Positions 1-6,293 are shown, numbered from the stretch's first letter. The stretch: 10,824 nucleotides of DNA from Bacteroidales bacterium (GCA_029933565.1 JAOZNY010000092.1:1-10824); one strand, 5' to 3'. Notes: a model not told the origin generated them from the sequence alone. Translations and numbers: made by a program.

Positions 1-54
1 TACGAGATATTCAAATTTAACAACTTCAATAAATAACATTTAACAATAAATAAA

Positions 55-609
55 ATGAAACGATTAACACTAATTTTAGCAACAATTGCCATCTCGTTTA
101 CAATGATGGCACAGCAAACAGTAATTGATAAATACTTTGAAAAATATGCCGATAACGACAAATTCACCAAAGTAACAATTAACCAAAAAATGTTTTCTCT
201 GTTTGCCAACTTTGAGGGCGGCACCGAAGACGAAACTGAATTTATGCAGGCAATAAGCAAACTCGATGGTTTGAAAATTCTTGTGGCCGACAGTTGCGAC
301 AAGCCTATGGAACTCTTCAAGGCAACGGCCAAAGACATTAAAAAAGCCGGTTACGAAGAACTTATGTCGGTGAAGGATTCGGATGAGGACATTATTTTTT
401 CTATTAAGGAAAAAGATGGGATAGTAAAAGAATTGATAATGCTGATGGGCGGAAAGGAAGAATTTGTACTTTTAAGCCTTTATGGAGAAATCAATTTAAT
501 GGATGTTTCAAAGATTGCCAGCGGCATGAAAATGGATGGCATGGAAAGTCTAGGAAACTTCAAATATGAACATGATCACGATGATGACCATGATGAAGAT
601 AAAGATTAA
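55..609 (+). CDS. DUF4252 family secreted protein with His/Asp-rich tail
   Basis: This 184-aa protein begins with a signal peptide: MKR, a hydrophobic stretch, then a likely cleavage after MMA-Q near residue 20. It therefore probably works in the periplasm or at the envelope. The body follows the DUF4252 pattern as I know it: a KVTINQKMFSLFA segment near residues 39-51, a DGLKILVAD strand, an ELMSVKD segment near 103-109, and a hydrophobic C-terminal half (LIMLMGGKEEFVLLSLYGEI, then DVSKIA). DUF4252 has no known biochemical function; in Bacteroidota such genes often sit close to ECF sigma factor genes, and none is visible here because the window starts 54 bp upstream. The last 12 residues are only His, Asp, Glu and Lys (EHDHDDDHDEDKD region), a plausible metal-binding or simply acidic tail. 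It is the first gene of a four-gene operon, and its 3' end overlaps the next gene. No Shine-Dalgarno sequence precedes the ATG, which is usual in this phylum. Confidence 0.85.
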   Translation: MKRLTLILATIAISFTMMAQQTVIDKYFEKYADNDKFTKVTINQKMFSLFANFEGGTEDETEFMQAISKLDGLKILVADSCDKPMELFKATAKDIKKAGYEELMSVKDSDEDIIFSIKEKDGIVKELIMLMGGKEEFVLLSLYGEINLMDVSKIASGMKMDGMESLGNFKYEHDHDDDHDEDKD

Positions 610-1102
610 ACAAATATTTATTTTAACATTACTAATTACGGTTTTCCTGTCGGCAAGCGGACAGGAAGACCGTTTTAAGGAATTTGCCGAAAGTCACAAA
701 GAAAGGACTTTCTGTTTTTACCCTTCTACCCTGCGAATGCTCAATATTGGTGGTAATCCTGACTTCGATAAAATGGTTAGCGGCATTGATAAATTGCTGG
801 TTTACAAACTCGATTCAATTAGTCGTGCCGATATGCTTTACAATCCAATACTCGATATTTACAGGGAAACAGGTTACGAAGAGTATATTACAATTTATGG
901 TGGCGACAAAGAAGTTTACGTGCTTGGCAGCCCCAACAACGAAGACAAAGAGATTCTTGGTATTGTAATGTACGAGGAGAACTCAATTGCTTTTTTAATG
1001 AAAGGAAATATTGGCTGGGAAGAGATTCCGAAACTTTTCAATAATATTAAGGAAGGCGATTTTATAAATATTTTGGATTTAAATACTGAACAATTTGACT
1101 AA
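593..1102 (+). CDS. Second DUF4252-like secreted protein
   Basis: A 169-aa protein from the chosen start. It has a signal peptide (MKIKIKQIFILTLLITVFLSASG, likely cut just before or after the Gln) and a body resembling the upstream DUF4252 protein: a TFCFYPSTLRMLNIGG segment, a KLLVYKLD strand, a GYEEYITIYGGDKEVYVLG segment, and a hydrophobic GIVMYEENSIAFLMKGNIGWEEI end. It is probably a diverged tandem paralogue. In-frame ATGs exist at 566, 572, 581, 584, 590 and 593; the last gives the cleanest signal peptide, with the basic KIKIK directly after the Met, so I chose it, although 590 or 566 cannot be excluded. Its start overlaps the upstream gene by 17 bp (more if an earlier ATG is used), and its stop overlaps the ABC ATPase start by 8 bp. 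Function is unknown; co-transcription with an exporter suggests an envelope stress or export-related role (inference). Confidence 0.75.
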   Translation: MKIKIKQIFILTLLITVFLSASGQEDRFKEFAESHKERTFCFYPSTLRMLNIGGNPDFDKMVSGIDKLLVYKLDSISRADMLYNPILDIYRETGYEEYITIYGGDKEVYVLGSPNNEDKEILGIVMYEENSIAFLMKGNIGWEEIPKLFNNIKEGDFINILDLNTEQFD

Positions 1103-1991
1103 CGCACTTGAAATAAAAGGCCTCTCAAAAAGTTTTGGAAAAATCAAGGCCGTTCAAAATCTAAACCTAAGCGTTTTGCCCGGACAGGTTTACGGAATTT
1201 TAGGCCCAAACGGTAGTGGTAAAACCACCACTCTTGGGATGATATTGGATGTGGTGTCACCAAACGAAGGAAGTTTTTCGTGGTTTGATAATATGCCAAA
1301 TGTGGATGCCAGAAAAAAAATTGGGGCCATCCTTGAAACACCCTGTTTCCTTCCTTACCTTACTGCAGTTCAAAATTTGGAAATTGTTGCACACATAAAA
1401 AAAGCAGGAAAGAACCAAATAGAAAACGTTTTAAAACAGGTTGGACTACTCGAAAGAAGAAACGATAAATTCAAAACTTATAGTTTAGGAATGAAGCAAA
1501 GGCTTTCCATAGCTGCTGCTTTACTCTCCAACCCTCCTGTTTTAATCTTAGACGAACCAACCAACGGCCTCGATCCGCAGGGAATTGCCGAAGTGCGGGA
1601 ACTGATTTCGGAAATTGCGGCTCAGGGCAAAACAATTATTCTGGCAAGTCACCTGTTGGATGAAGTTCAAAAAGTATGTTCGCATTTTTGTGTGCTTAAA
1701 GAAGGAGTTAAAATACACGAAGGAATTGTGAGCGACACACTTGAAGAAATAAACCTAGTGGAAATAAACAGCAACAACAACCAATTGCTTAATATAAAAC
1801 TTGAAGAATTTGAAGGTCTGGACAGTATTAAACCAAATGGCAACACTCTGCAACTTCAATTAAAGGAAGGATTTAGCGCAAAGGAAGTAAATGAGTTTTG
1901 TTTTGAACATGGCATTGTCCTTAAAAAGCTTCTAACTCACACAAATTCACTGGAAAAAGAATTCCTTAAAATACTTAAAGACCATGATTAG
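1095..1991 (+). CDS. ABC transporter ATP-binding protein (BcrA-like exporter ATPase)
   Basis: A 298-aa cytoplasmic nucleotide-binding subunit that should power the permease encoded next. All core motifs are present: Walker A GPNGSGKTT at residues 37-45; a Q-loop position with Glu instead of Gln (ILETPCF, near 79-85), as is common in bacitracin-resistance-type (BcrA/CcmA-like) ATPases; a signature YSLGMKQR at 129-136; Walker B VLILDEP at 149-155; D-loop GLDPQG at 158-163; and switch histidine H186 in ASHLLDE. A C-terminal extension of about 80 residues after the core is typical for this family. The start is TTG at 1095: an in-frame stop lies at 1080-1082, no ATG occurs before the conserved ALEIKGLSKSFG, and TTG gives the usual N-terminal length. 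It overlaps the preceding stop by 8 bp and the permease start by 8 bp, so the three are almost certainly one transcript. The substrate cannot be read from the sequence; peptide or antibiotic export or self-protection is only a family-level possibility. Confidence 0.93.
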   Translation: MTNALEIKGLSKSFGKIKAVQNLNLSVLPGQVYGILGPNGSGKTTTLGMILDVVSPNEGSFSWFDNMPNVDARKKIGAILETPCFLPYLTAVQNLEIVAHIKKAGKNQIENVLKQVGLLERRNDKFKTYSLGMKQRLSIAAALLSNPPVLILDEPTNGLDPQGIAEVRELISEIAAQGKTIILASHLLDEVQKVCSHFCVLKEGVKIHEGIVSDTLEEINLVEINSNNNQLLNIKLEEFEGLDSIKPNGNTLQLQLKEGFSAKEVNEFCFEHGIVLKKLLTHTNSLEKEFLKILKDHD

Positions 1992-2811
1992 AGTATTAAA
2001 ACTGGAATGGTTGAAAGTAAAAAACTACAGGGTTTTCTGGGTTTTAACTGCAATGTACCTTGTTGCCCTTTTAATTATTGCTTCTGCAGGAGGTTTATTT
2101 TTAGAATGGCTAAAGCACCAAGGTGCAGATTTTGATGGCATCGATCCTACTATTCTTCCTATTTTCGATTTCCCCGATATTTGGCAAAATATCACCTACC
2201 TAGGTTCTTTTGTAAAAATATTTCTTGCGTTTATTGTAATTATTTCTGTTAACAACGATTTAACCTACAATACATTACGGCAAAATATTATTGATGGGTT
2301 CAGCAAAAAGGAATATTTGGCAAGTAAAATGATGATGATTATTTCAATGGCATTAATCAGTACTTTATTTGTTTTTATTGCGGGCTTAATTAATGGCAGT
2401 ATCTACTCCCATGTTTTTGGTACTGATGTTATTTTTGACGAAATGGAGTTTCTGGCAGCCTATTTTTATGAAATAGTTGTGTATTCTACTTTGGCTTTTC
2501 TTTTAGCATTAATCATAAAAAAAGCAGGGTTTGTAATTGTTGCCTTATTTCTTTACACAATAATGTTTGAGCCAATTGCAGTTGCAATTTTAGAAAATGC
2601 ACCCGTTTTTAAAGATGGAGTTTGGCCAGAAATTGCACAATTTTTTCCAATAAAATCTCTCAACAATTTAATCAAAGTTCCTTTTGGTCGCTACATTTTT
2701 ATGGAAATTGAGGATAATATTTCCCTGAAGGCAATTGCCATTTCTCTTGGGTGGTTTGTATTTTATTTATCATCAATATCCTTTATTTTGAATAAAAGGG
2801 ATTTAAAATAA
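1984..2811 (+). CDS. ABC-2 type permease, inner-membrane subunit
   Basis: A 275-aa integral membrane protein with six predicted helices, at roughly residues 18-40, 76-92, 113-138, 157-177, 180-202 and 247-268. This is the standard topology of an ABC-2 permease. The short loop NDLTYNTLRQNIIDGFSKKEYLASK after helix 2 matches the conserved cytoplasmic segment seen in ABC-2 permeases (NTLR..ii.G.s...y...K), which contacts the ATPase. The gene starts 8 bp inside the end of the ATPase gene, so the two are very likely translationally coupled and form the exporter, probably as a dimer of each. The substrate is unknown. The stop at 2809-2811 is followed within 6 bp by a hairpin terminator, which marks the operon end. 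Confidence 0.88.
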   Translation: MIRVLKLEWLKVKNYRVFWVLTAMYLVALLIIASAGGLFLEWLKHQGADFDGIDPTILPIFDFPDIWQNITYLGSFVKIFLAFIVIISVNNDLTYNTLRQNIIDGFSKKEYLASKMMMIISMALISTLFVFIAGLINGSIYSHVFGTDVIFDEMEFLAAYFYEIVVYSTLAFLLALIIKKAGFVIVALFLYTIMFEPIAVAILENAPVFKDGVWPEIAQFFPIKSLNNLIKVPFGRYIFMEIEDNISLKAIAISLGWFVFYLSSISFILNKRDLK

Positions 2812-2816
2812 TCTAC

Positions 2817-2860
2817 AAAAAAAGCCACTCCTTTCGAAGTGGCTTTTCAATAAATATTTT
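2817..2860. terminator. Bidirectional intrinsic terminator, copy 1 of a 44-bp repeat
   Basis: A perfect 10-bp inverted repeat (AAAAGCCACT at 2820-2829 and AGTGGCTTTT at 2838-2847) closes an 8-nt loop. Seven A's lie on the left (seven U's for the minus-strand transcript) and TTTT lies on the right. It sits between converging genes, 6 bp after the permease stop on the + strand and about 20 bp after the stop of the minus-strand gene, so it can end both; the U-run is better for the minus strand. The 44 bp, including the non-hairpin flank CAATAAATATTTT, recur at 3919-3962 and 10781-10824 with one or two changes. Confidence 0.85.
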
Positions 2861-2868
2861 ATTAAGAG

Positions 2869-2943
2869 TTATGCAAGTCTTCTTCTAAAACGGAAGATAA
2901 CAAATAACCCAATTAAGAATATACCAAAGTAAATTGCCCAGTT
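2869..2943 (-). repeat. Invariant tail-coding repeat, copy 1
   Basis: These 75 bp (stop codon plus the last 24 codons, NWAIYFG through FRFRRRLA) are identical, base for base, to 3973-4047. Flanking codons diverge at once: the next Ser is TCA here and TCC in the other copy, then Ile versus Val. The absence of any silent change across 24 codons, between proteins whose bodies are unrelated, shows recent duplication, gene conversion or cassette exchange rather than protein-level selection alone. Confidence 0.95.
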
Positions 2944-3600
2944 TGAGATAGGTATTGGTGGAGGTCCATAAAGAGCAAAGCAAAAATCATAACTCACTCG
3001 TCCACCAATAGTACTCGAACCTGATCCCCATGTAACCGGCCATGTACCACCTAATAATTGATCTGGATCCTGGTTAGCAAACTCGTTATTTATTTGAGAT
3101 CCTGCATGTGGTTGCCAGTACCATTGCCCATAAGGTGAAAAACTCTGGTCAATCATAACTGATATCCAATAGTGGCCTTCAGCTAACTGAATCGGAGAAG
3201 TTAGTGGTATAGAAAAAAGTTGGTTAATTTCTGTAAAGGGTAGTCCTATTTGTGAGTGAAGTAATACACCGGGAATACCTGCATTATCTGCAAAAATCTC
3301 AACTATGAAAGTAGATGTTGGATCACCATTTCCAGGACTCAGTACTTCAACCCGTTCAATATCCCACCCACCAGTAGGTACAATAAAGTCGTCTGCTGAT
3401 TGCAGCCTACTATTTCCAAAATCCGGAAATTCTTGAGAAGCATAAGAAGTGCCATTATCTGAATTCATCTGCGAATACAAGGCTGCGTCATTGACTCCCC
3501 TGGAAATATCATAATCTCCGGCCGGACCTTCCATTTGCAATTGCGCCATCAAACTAAAGACGGTAAAAAATGATAAAAGGAAAAATGTAAGTTTTTTCAT
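2869..3600 (-). CDS. Secreted beta-rich protein with exosortase-like C-terminal tail
   Basis: A 243-aa protein with a signal peptide (MKKLTFFLLSFFTVFSLMA-Q, cut near residue 19-20). The mature part is rich in aromatic and beta-strand segments. It includes ADDFIVPTGGWDIERVEVLS near residues 69-88, then FIVEIFADNAGIPGVLLH, a GHYWISVMID strand, and a WGSG..IGGRVSYDFCFALYG end. This resembles the beta-sandwich domains of surface proteins that carry interchangeable sorting signals, but I cannot name the family. After a PPPIPI linker, the last 28 residues (216-243) form a three-part tail: IPISNWA motif, hydrophobic helix (IYFGIFLIGLFVIF), and basic end (RFRRRLA). The same tail ends the next gene upstream, identical in DNA over 75 nt. 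The tail predicts membrane anchoring or sorting at the cell surface. No T9SS C-terminal domain is present. A promoter is predicted at 3648-3681. Confidence 0.85.
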   Translation of the reverse strand: MKKLTFFLLSFFTVFSLMAQLQMEGPAGDYDISRGVNDAALYSQMNSDNGTSYASQEFPDFGNSRLQSADDFIVPTGGWDIERVEVLSPGNGDPTSTFIVEIFADNAGIPGVLLHSQIGLPFTEINQLFSIPLTSPIQLAEGHYWISVMIDQSFSPYGQWYWQPHAGSQINNEFANQDPDQLLGGTWPVTWGSGSSTIGGRVSYDFCFALYGPPPIPISNWAIYFGIFLIGLFVIFRFRRRLA

Positions 3601-3647
3601 AAGTAAAATTTTAAATTAATAAATGTGTTTAGTTAGTATTTGATATG

Positions 3648-3681
3648 CAAGAATATAACATAAATCATAAAATAACAAGAA
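3648..3681 (-). promoter_or_regulatory. Predicted Bacteroidota-type promoter, gene starting at 3600
   Basis: Read on the minus strand: TTCTTG (3676-3681), a 20-bp spacer, then TATTCTTG (3648-3655), one mismatch from the phylum's -7 consensus TAnnTTTG, with a TTG at -33. The implied transcript start is about 40 nt upstream of the ATG. The promoter of the next tail-bearing gene (6183-6216) has the same elements and exactly the same 20-bp spacing, which supports the call. Confidence 0.6.
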
Positions 3682-3685
3682 CTTG

Positions 3686-3711
3686 TTGTACGAATGCACG
3701 CAGTGGCACAA
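3686..3711. repeat. REP-like imperfect palindrome, copy 1
   Basis: Half-sites TTGTACGAATGC and GCAGTGGCACAA form an imperfect inverted repeat (9 of 12 positions pair). Together with the downstream flank AATTTTCAAAG the unit recurs at 3830-3855. The left half plus its upstream flank CAAGAACTTG recurs at 6211-6232. It lies just upstream of the -33 element of the gene that starts at 3600. REP-like intergenic elements mobilised by Y1 (RAYT/TnpA_REP) transposases have this look; an operator is the alternative. Confidence 0.6.
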
Positions 3712-3829
3712 ATTTTCAAAGAATAATTAGCAGTAAAAAGTCAAAATATTTTACTTAATCTTTTGTTTATCTGCATTATACAAATACATGTTTAGAAAAC
3801 TTGGTGTTTAGTGCTTGAGTAAAAAAAAG

Positions 3830-3855
3830 TTGTACGAATGCACGTAGTGGCACTA
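3830..3855. repeat. REP-like imperfect palindrome, copy 2
   Basis: The unit is nearly identical to 3686-3711: TTGTACGAATGCACG, then T for C, AGTGGCAC, then T for A, followed by AATATTCAAAG against AATTTTCAAAG. It is in the same orientation but not beside any predicted promoter. That argues for a mobile or structural repeat rather than a gene-specific operator. Confidence 0.6.
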
Positions 3856-3918
3856 ATATTCAAAGTGTTTACTGCATTTTGGACTCAATTAGGTGAGATT
3901 AAGGGGCTTTTCAGGAAT

Positions 3919-3962
3919 AAAAAAAGCCACTCCTTACGAAGCGGCTTTTCAATAAATATTTT
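3919..3962 (-). terminator. Intrinsic terminator, copy 2 of the 44-bp repeat
   Basis: Arms AAAAGCCACT (3922-3931) and AGCGGCTTTT (3940-3949) enclose an 8-nt loop. In minus-strand RNA all ten positions pair, with one G-U wobble, and seven U's follow, as expected for the end of the minus-strand gene whose stop is at 3973. On the + strand the same position is an A-C mismatch. It differs from copy 1 at two positions and from copy 3 at one. Confidence 0.82.
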
Positions 3963-3972
3963 TATTTGAATA

Positions 3973-4047
3973 TTATGCAAGTCTTCTTCTAAAACGGAAG
4001 ATAACAAATAACCCAATTAAGAATATACCAAAGTAAATTGCCCAGTT
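3973..4047 (-). repeat. Invariant tail-coding repeat, copy 2
   Basis: Identical over 75 of 75 bp to 2869-2943: the stop codon plus the last 24 codons. With the terminator repeat it forms a near-identical block of about 129 bp (3919-4047), interrupted only by a diverged 10-bp spacer (8 bp in copy 1). Confidence 0.95.
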
Positions 4048-6138
4048 GGAAACAGGAACTGACTCTGGTGGAGGTGGCTCATTTCCTGTATTAATAATTA
4101 ATGGATCATCAGCTGAACCGTAGGTACAACTTACTCCAAAATTATCTGTAGCCTTTATGTAATAATCAACACCCTGCTCAGTTACAGCAACAGCAGGAAT
4201 AGAGGCTTCATAAGTATCTCCTGATGTAAAGTTCATAGGTAATGAAGTATAAACAGGTGTTCCTCCAATAACTCTGTAGTACAATTCAACAGACTGTACA
4301 CTGTTGGTATTGTCTGTTACGTCTGCAGATATTAGCACATCTACTCCAATAATACTATTAGTAACTGGTGTATGAGTAATATCAGGTGGAAGATTATCCA
4401 CACCCAATGAATAAGGATTGTTGGCCGGATCACTCGCTGGACTTGTAGTTCCTACCTGTCCGTCAGTAGCATAAATGTAATACTCAATTCCCGGAGACTG
4501 AACATCTCCTGATGGAACTGTAGCCGTCCATACATCACCTGCTCCCATGGTCATTGCTAGTGGTGTATAAGTTACATCGCCAGCAGTGCGATAATATAAT
4601 GTTGCACTTTGAACAAAAGGTGCTTCCGAATCAGTTATCAATGCAGAAATATCCAGACTAACACCCGAACTTAAAGAAGTACAGAAATAATTAAGCGTGG
4701 TTTCTTCTATAGTAATAACCGGGCCACTACCAGTGTTAATTGATAATAATGATAATCCACCTGGATAACCATACGAATCGTAACTACCAAAACCATATAA
4801 ATATAAACCTGAAGGTGAGCCGCCACTATTATCAATATTATGAGAAGTGTTAATGGCAACAGAAAAACCTGCAGATGAATAACCAGTTGCACCAATAGGG
4901 CCATAGGCTGCTGGGGAGAGTGTGCTTCCATCTAATAACATTCCTGAAACGCCACTTGTTTCAACTGCTGAATTAAAGTAATTGGTAGAAAAACCAGAAA
5001 CTGGTGTTGAAAAACCATAACTGTCAAGGAATTGCTGATAAGGCGGAATTACCATCATAAATGGATCGGCTAACACCCCATCCCAAGTTTGAGAATTCGA
5101 AAATTGTACGGCAAGAATCGGCTTATTGGCTGATACAAATGAATTGGTTGTTAAAATGGTTTCATAAAAATCGCCAAAATTTAAAACAGGACCGGTAGCC
5201 GCACCATTTACCATAACCTGAGTGCCATTTTGCGATGCCATAAAACGCCAGGTATCTCCATTAATCCTGCCCTCAAGTGTTTTGGTGACAAAGGTTGTTC
5301 CCCAGGTTGAAACTGGAGGTATTTGCTCACAAATATGATCACATGCACTATATCCTGCAGGTATATTGGCACAGTCATTGCCACTAAATACAGCAACGGG
5401 CAAAGTAGATGCAACAATAGAACCTGTTAAGTCTCCACCATTAGAATATTGATAAGTCTCCCCCTGATTTAGATTAATATTTACAATGCTACCAACAACA
5501 GGTGTGATTGTAATCAGGTTATTATCATAGGGGCTAACTATGGCTAATTCAGGATTAAAACCAACGTATGTCATTACCAGATAACTGGTACCTAAAATGT
5601 CAACTGGTAAGCCAAGGAATCCATCAGTTGTATATGGTGCTTGATTCATTCCATAAACGGTTACTTCATTGTCAGAAACCACGTGAATTCCTAGCGATTG
5701 TATTGCGCCTGAGGAATTGATTTCGGCAGTAGCCGGAATATTTACTCTTGTTACGGTATTGGCAAGAACACTAAATGGTTGAGAAAATGAGATTCCTGAA
5801 ATAGTAACCGTACCGCTTGCATCAACTTCGCTGGTTATGTCGAGATACGGAGTAGGAGTAACCAGATTGTTCATAAAAAGCAACCAGAAATCTGTGCCCC
5901 TGCTATCAACAAGTGACCTGTCACCACCTTGAGTTCCCCAATTTAATGGCATCTCTAGATTGCTTCGTCCAACATGTGGAACATATTCATCAATATTACG
6001 TTGAATTTCTTCAGGTGTTGGCATCGTTGTTCCATAAGTAGGGTTATCATCACCATCAGATGATCCTTGCGCATAAGTATTATTTCCTAAAACAAAAATA
6101 AAGGAAAGTAGAACTGAAATTAATAATCGTTTTTTCAT
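3973..6138 (-). CDS. Secreted IgGFc-binding-domain protein with Ig/Fn3-like repeats and exosortase-like tail
   Basis: A 721-aa surface or secreted protein. Order of parts: signal peptide (1-23/24, ending TYAQ); a polar linker; a large domain from the RGTDFWLLF motif (residues 80-88) to about 470 that matches the IgGFc-binding protein N-terminal domain (as in FCGBP); two Ig/Fn3-like repeats (about 500-580 and 586-683), each with a (T/E)LYYR, a G(D/I)..Y..(L/S)(A/P)M and a Y(Y)I.ATD segment; then the 28-residue tail at 694-721 (VPVSNWA, hydrophobic helix, RFRRRLA). The IgGFc assignment rests on the hallmark VAVFSGNDCANIP..YSACDHICEQIPP..TWGT near residues 248-285 and on GTDFW at its start. In bacteria this domain is found in large adhesin-like surface proteins; binding to IgG itself is not implied. 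The tail DNA equals that of the adjacent downstream gene. It has its own predicted promoter (6183-6216) and terminator (3919-3962), so it is likely a single transcription unit. No T9SS sorting domain is present. Confidence 0.9.
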   Translation of the reverse strand: MKKRLLISVLLSFIFVLGNNTYAQGSSDGDDNPTYGTTMPTPEEIQRNIDEYVPHVGRSNLEMPLNWGTQGGDRSLVDSRGTDFWLLFMNNLVTPTPYLDITSEVDASGTVTISGISFSQPFSVLANTVTRVNIPATAEINSSGAIQSLGIHVVSDNEVTVYGMNQAPYTTDGFLGLPVDILGTSYLVMTYVGFNPELAIVSPYDNNLITITPVVGSIVNINLNQGETYQYSNGGDLTGSIVASTLPVAVFSGNDCANIPAGYSACDHICEQIPPVSTWGTTFVTKTLEGRINGDTWRFMASQNGTQVMVNGAATGPVLNFGDFYETILTTNSFVSANKPILAVQFSNSQTWDGVLADPFMMVIPPYQQFLDSYGFSTPVSGFSTNYFNSAVETSGVSGMLLDGSTLSPAAYGPIGATGYSSAGFSVAINTSHNIDNSGGSPSGLYLYGFGSYDSYGYPGGLSLLSINTGSGPVITIEETTLNYFCTSLSSGVSLDISALITDSEAPFVQSATLYYRTAGDVTYTPLAMTMGAGDVWTATVPSGDVQSPGIEYYIYATDGQVGTTSPASDPANNPYSLGVDNLPPDITHTPVTNSIIGVDVLISADVTDNTNSVQSVELYYRVIGGTPVYTSLPMNFTSGDTYEASIPAVAVTEQGVDYYIKATDNFGVSCTYGSADDPLIINTGNEPPPPESVPVSNWAIYFGIFLIGLFVIFRFRRRLA

Positions 6139-6182
6139 AAGATAATAGTTTTTTAATAGATTAGTTGTTAATAATTAATCTG

Positions 6183-6216
6183 CAAGACTATATCTTAAAC
6201 TAAGAACAAGCAAGAA
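6183..6216 (-). promoter_or_regulatory. Predicted Bacteroidota-type promoter, gene starting at 6138
   Basis: On the minus strand: TTCTTG (6211-6216), a 20-bp spacer, then TAGTCTTG (6183-6190). The elements and spacing are the same as at 3648-3681, and both are followed by CA. The spacer sequences differ, so conservation is concentrated in the boxes, as expected for a working promoter. Predicted leader length is about 40 nt. Confidence 0.6.
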
Positions 6217-6220
6217 CTTG

Positions 6221-6246
6221 TTGTACGAATGCGTGCATTCGTACAA
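6221..6246. repeat. REP-like perfect palindrome, copy 3
   Basis: Perfect 12-bp inverted arms (TTGTACGAATGC at 6221-6232, GCATTCGTACAA at 6235-6246) around a 2-nt GT centre. The left arm and the upstream CAAGAACTTG match copy 1; the right arm is instead a true reverse complement. It sits 4 bp upstream of the -33 element of the gene starting at 6138. No U-run follows, so it is not a terminator. It may be a REP variant or a regulator-binding site. Confidence 0.65.
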
Positions 6247-6293
6247 ATTATTGCTTTATATTACAGTTATTCAGATATTTAAGAAAGCATGAC

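Larger units (their letters stand above)
3601..3972. other. 372-bp intergenic region with promoter, two REP-like repeats and terminator
   Basis: No credible gene lies here. From left to right it holds the leader and promoter of the minus-strand gene ending at 2869 (3648-3681), a REP-like repeat (3686-3711), about 110 bp of AT-rich sequence in which I see nothing, a second REP-like repeat (3830-3855), a short remnant-like GGGGCTTTTCA segment (3903-3913), and the terminator of the minus-strand gene that starts at 6138. Confidence 0.7.

Noticed and set aside
1..54. Possible 3' end of an upstream gene
   Set aside because: All three forward frames reach a stop quickly, but 54 bp is too little to identify a gene or a promoter.
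684..968. Open frame inside the second DUF4252-like gene
   Set aside because: It lies wholly within a gene with a signal peptide and family motifs, in another frame, and its translation has no recognisable domain.
3686..3855. Two similar repeats at 3686 and 3830 considered as a CRISPR array
   Set aside because: Only two nearby copies, a spacing of about 118 bp, imperfect palindromes and no cas genes; the third copy lies 2.4 kb away.
4707..5417. Short minus-strand open frames inside the IgGFc-domain gene
   Set aside because: Alternate-frame shadows of a clearly conserved domain; low-complexity translation without a start context.
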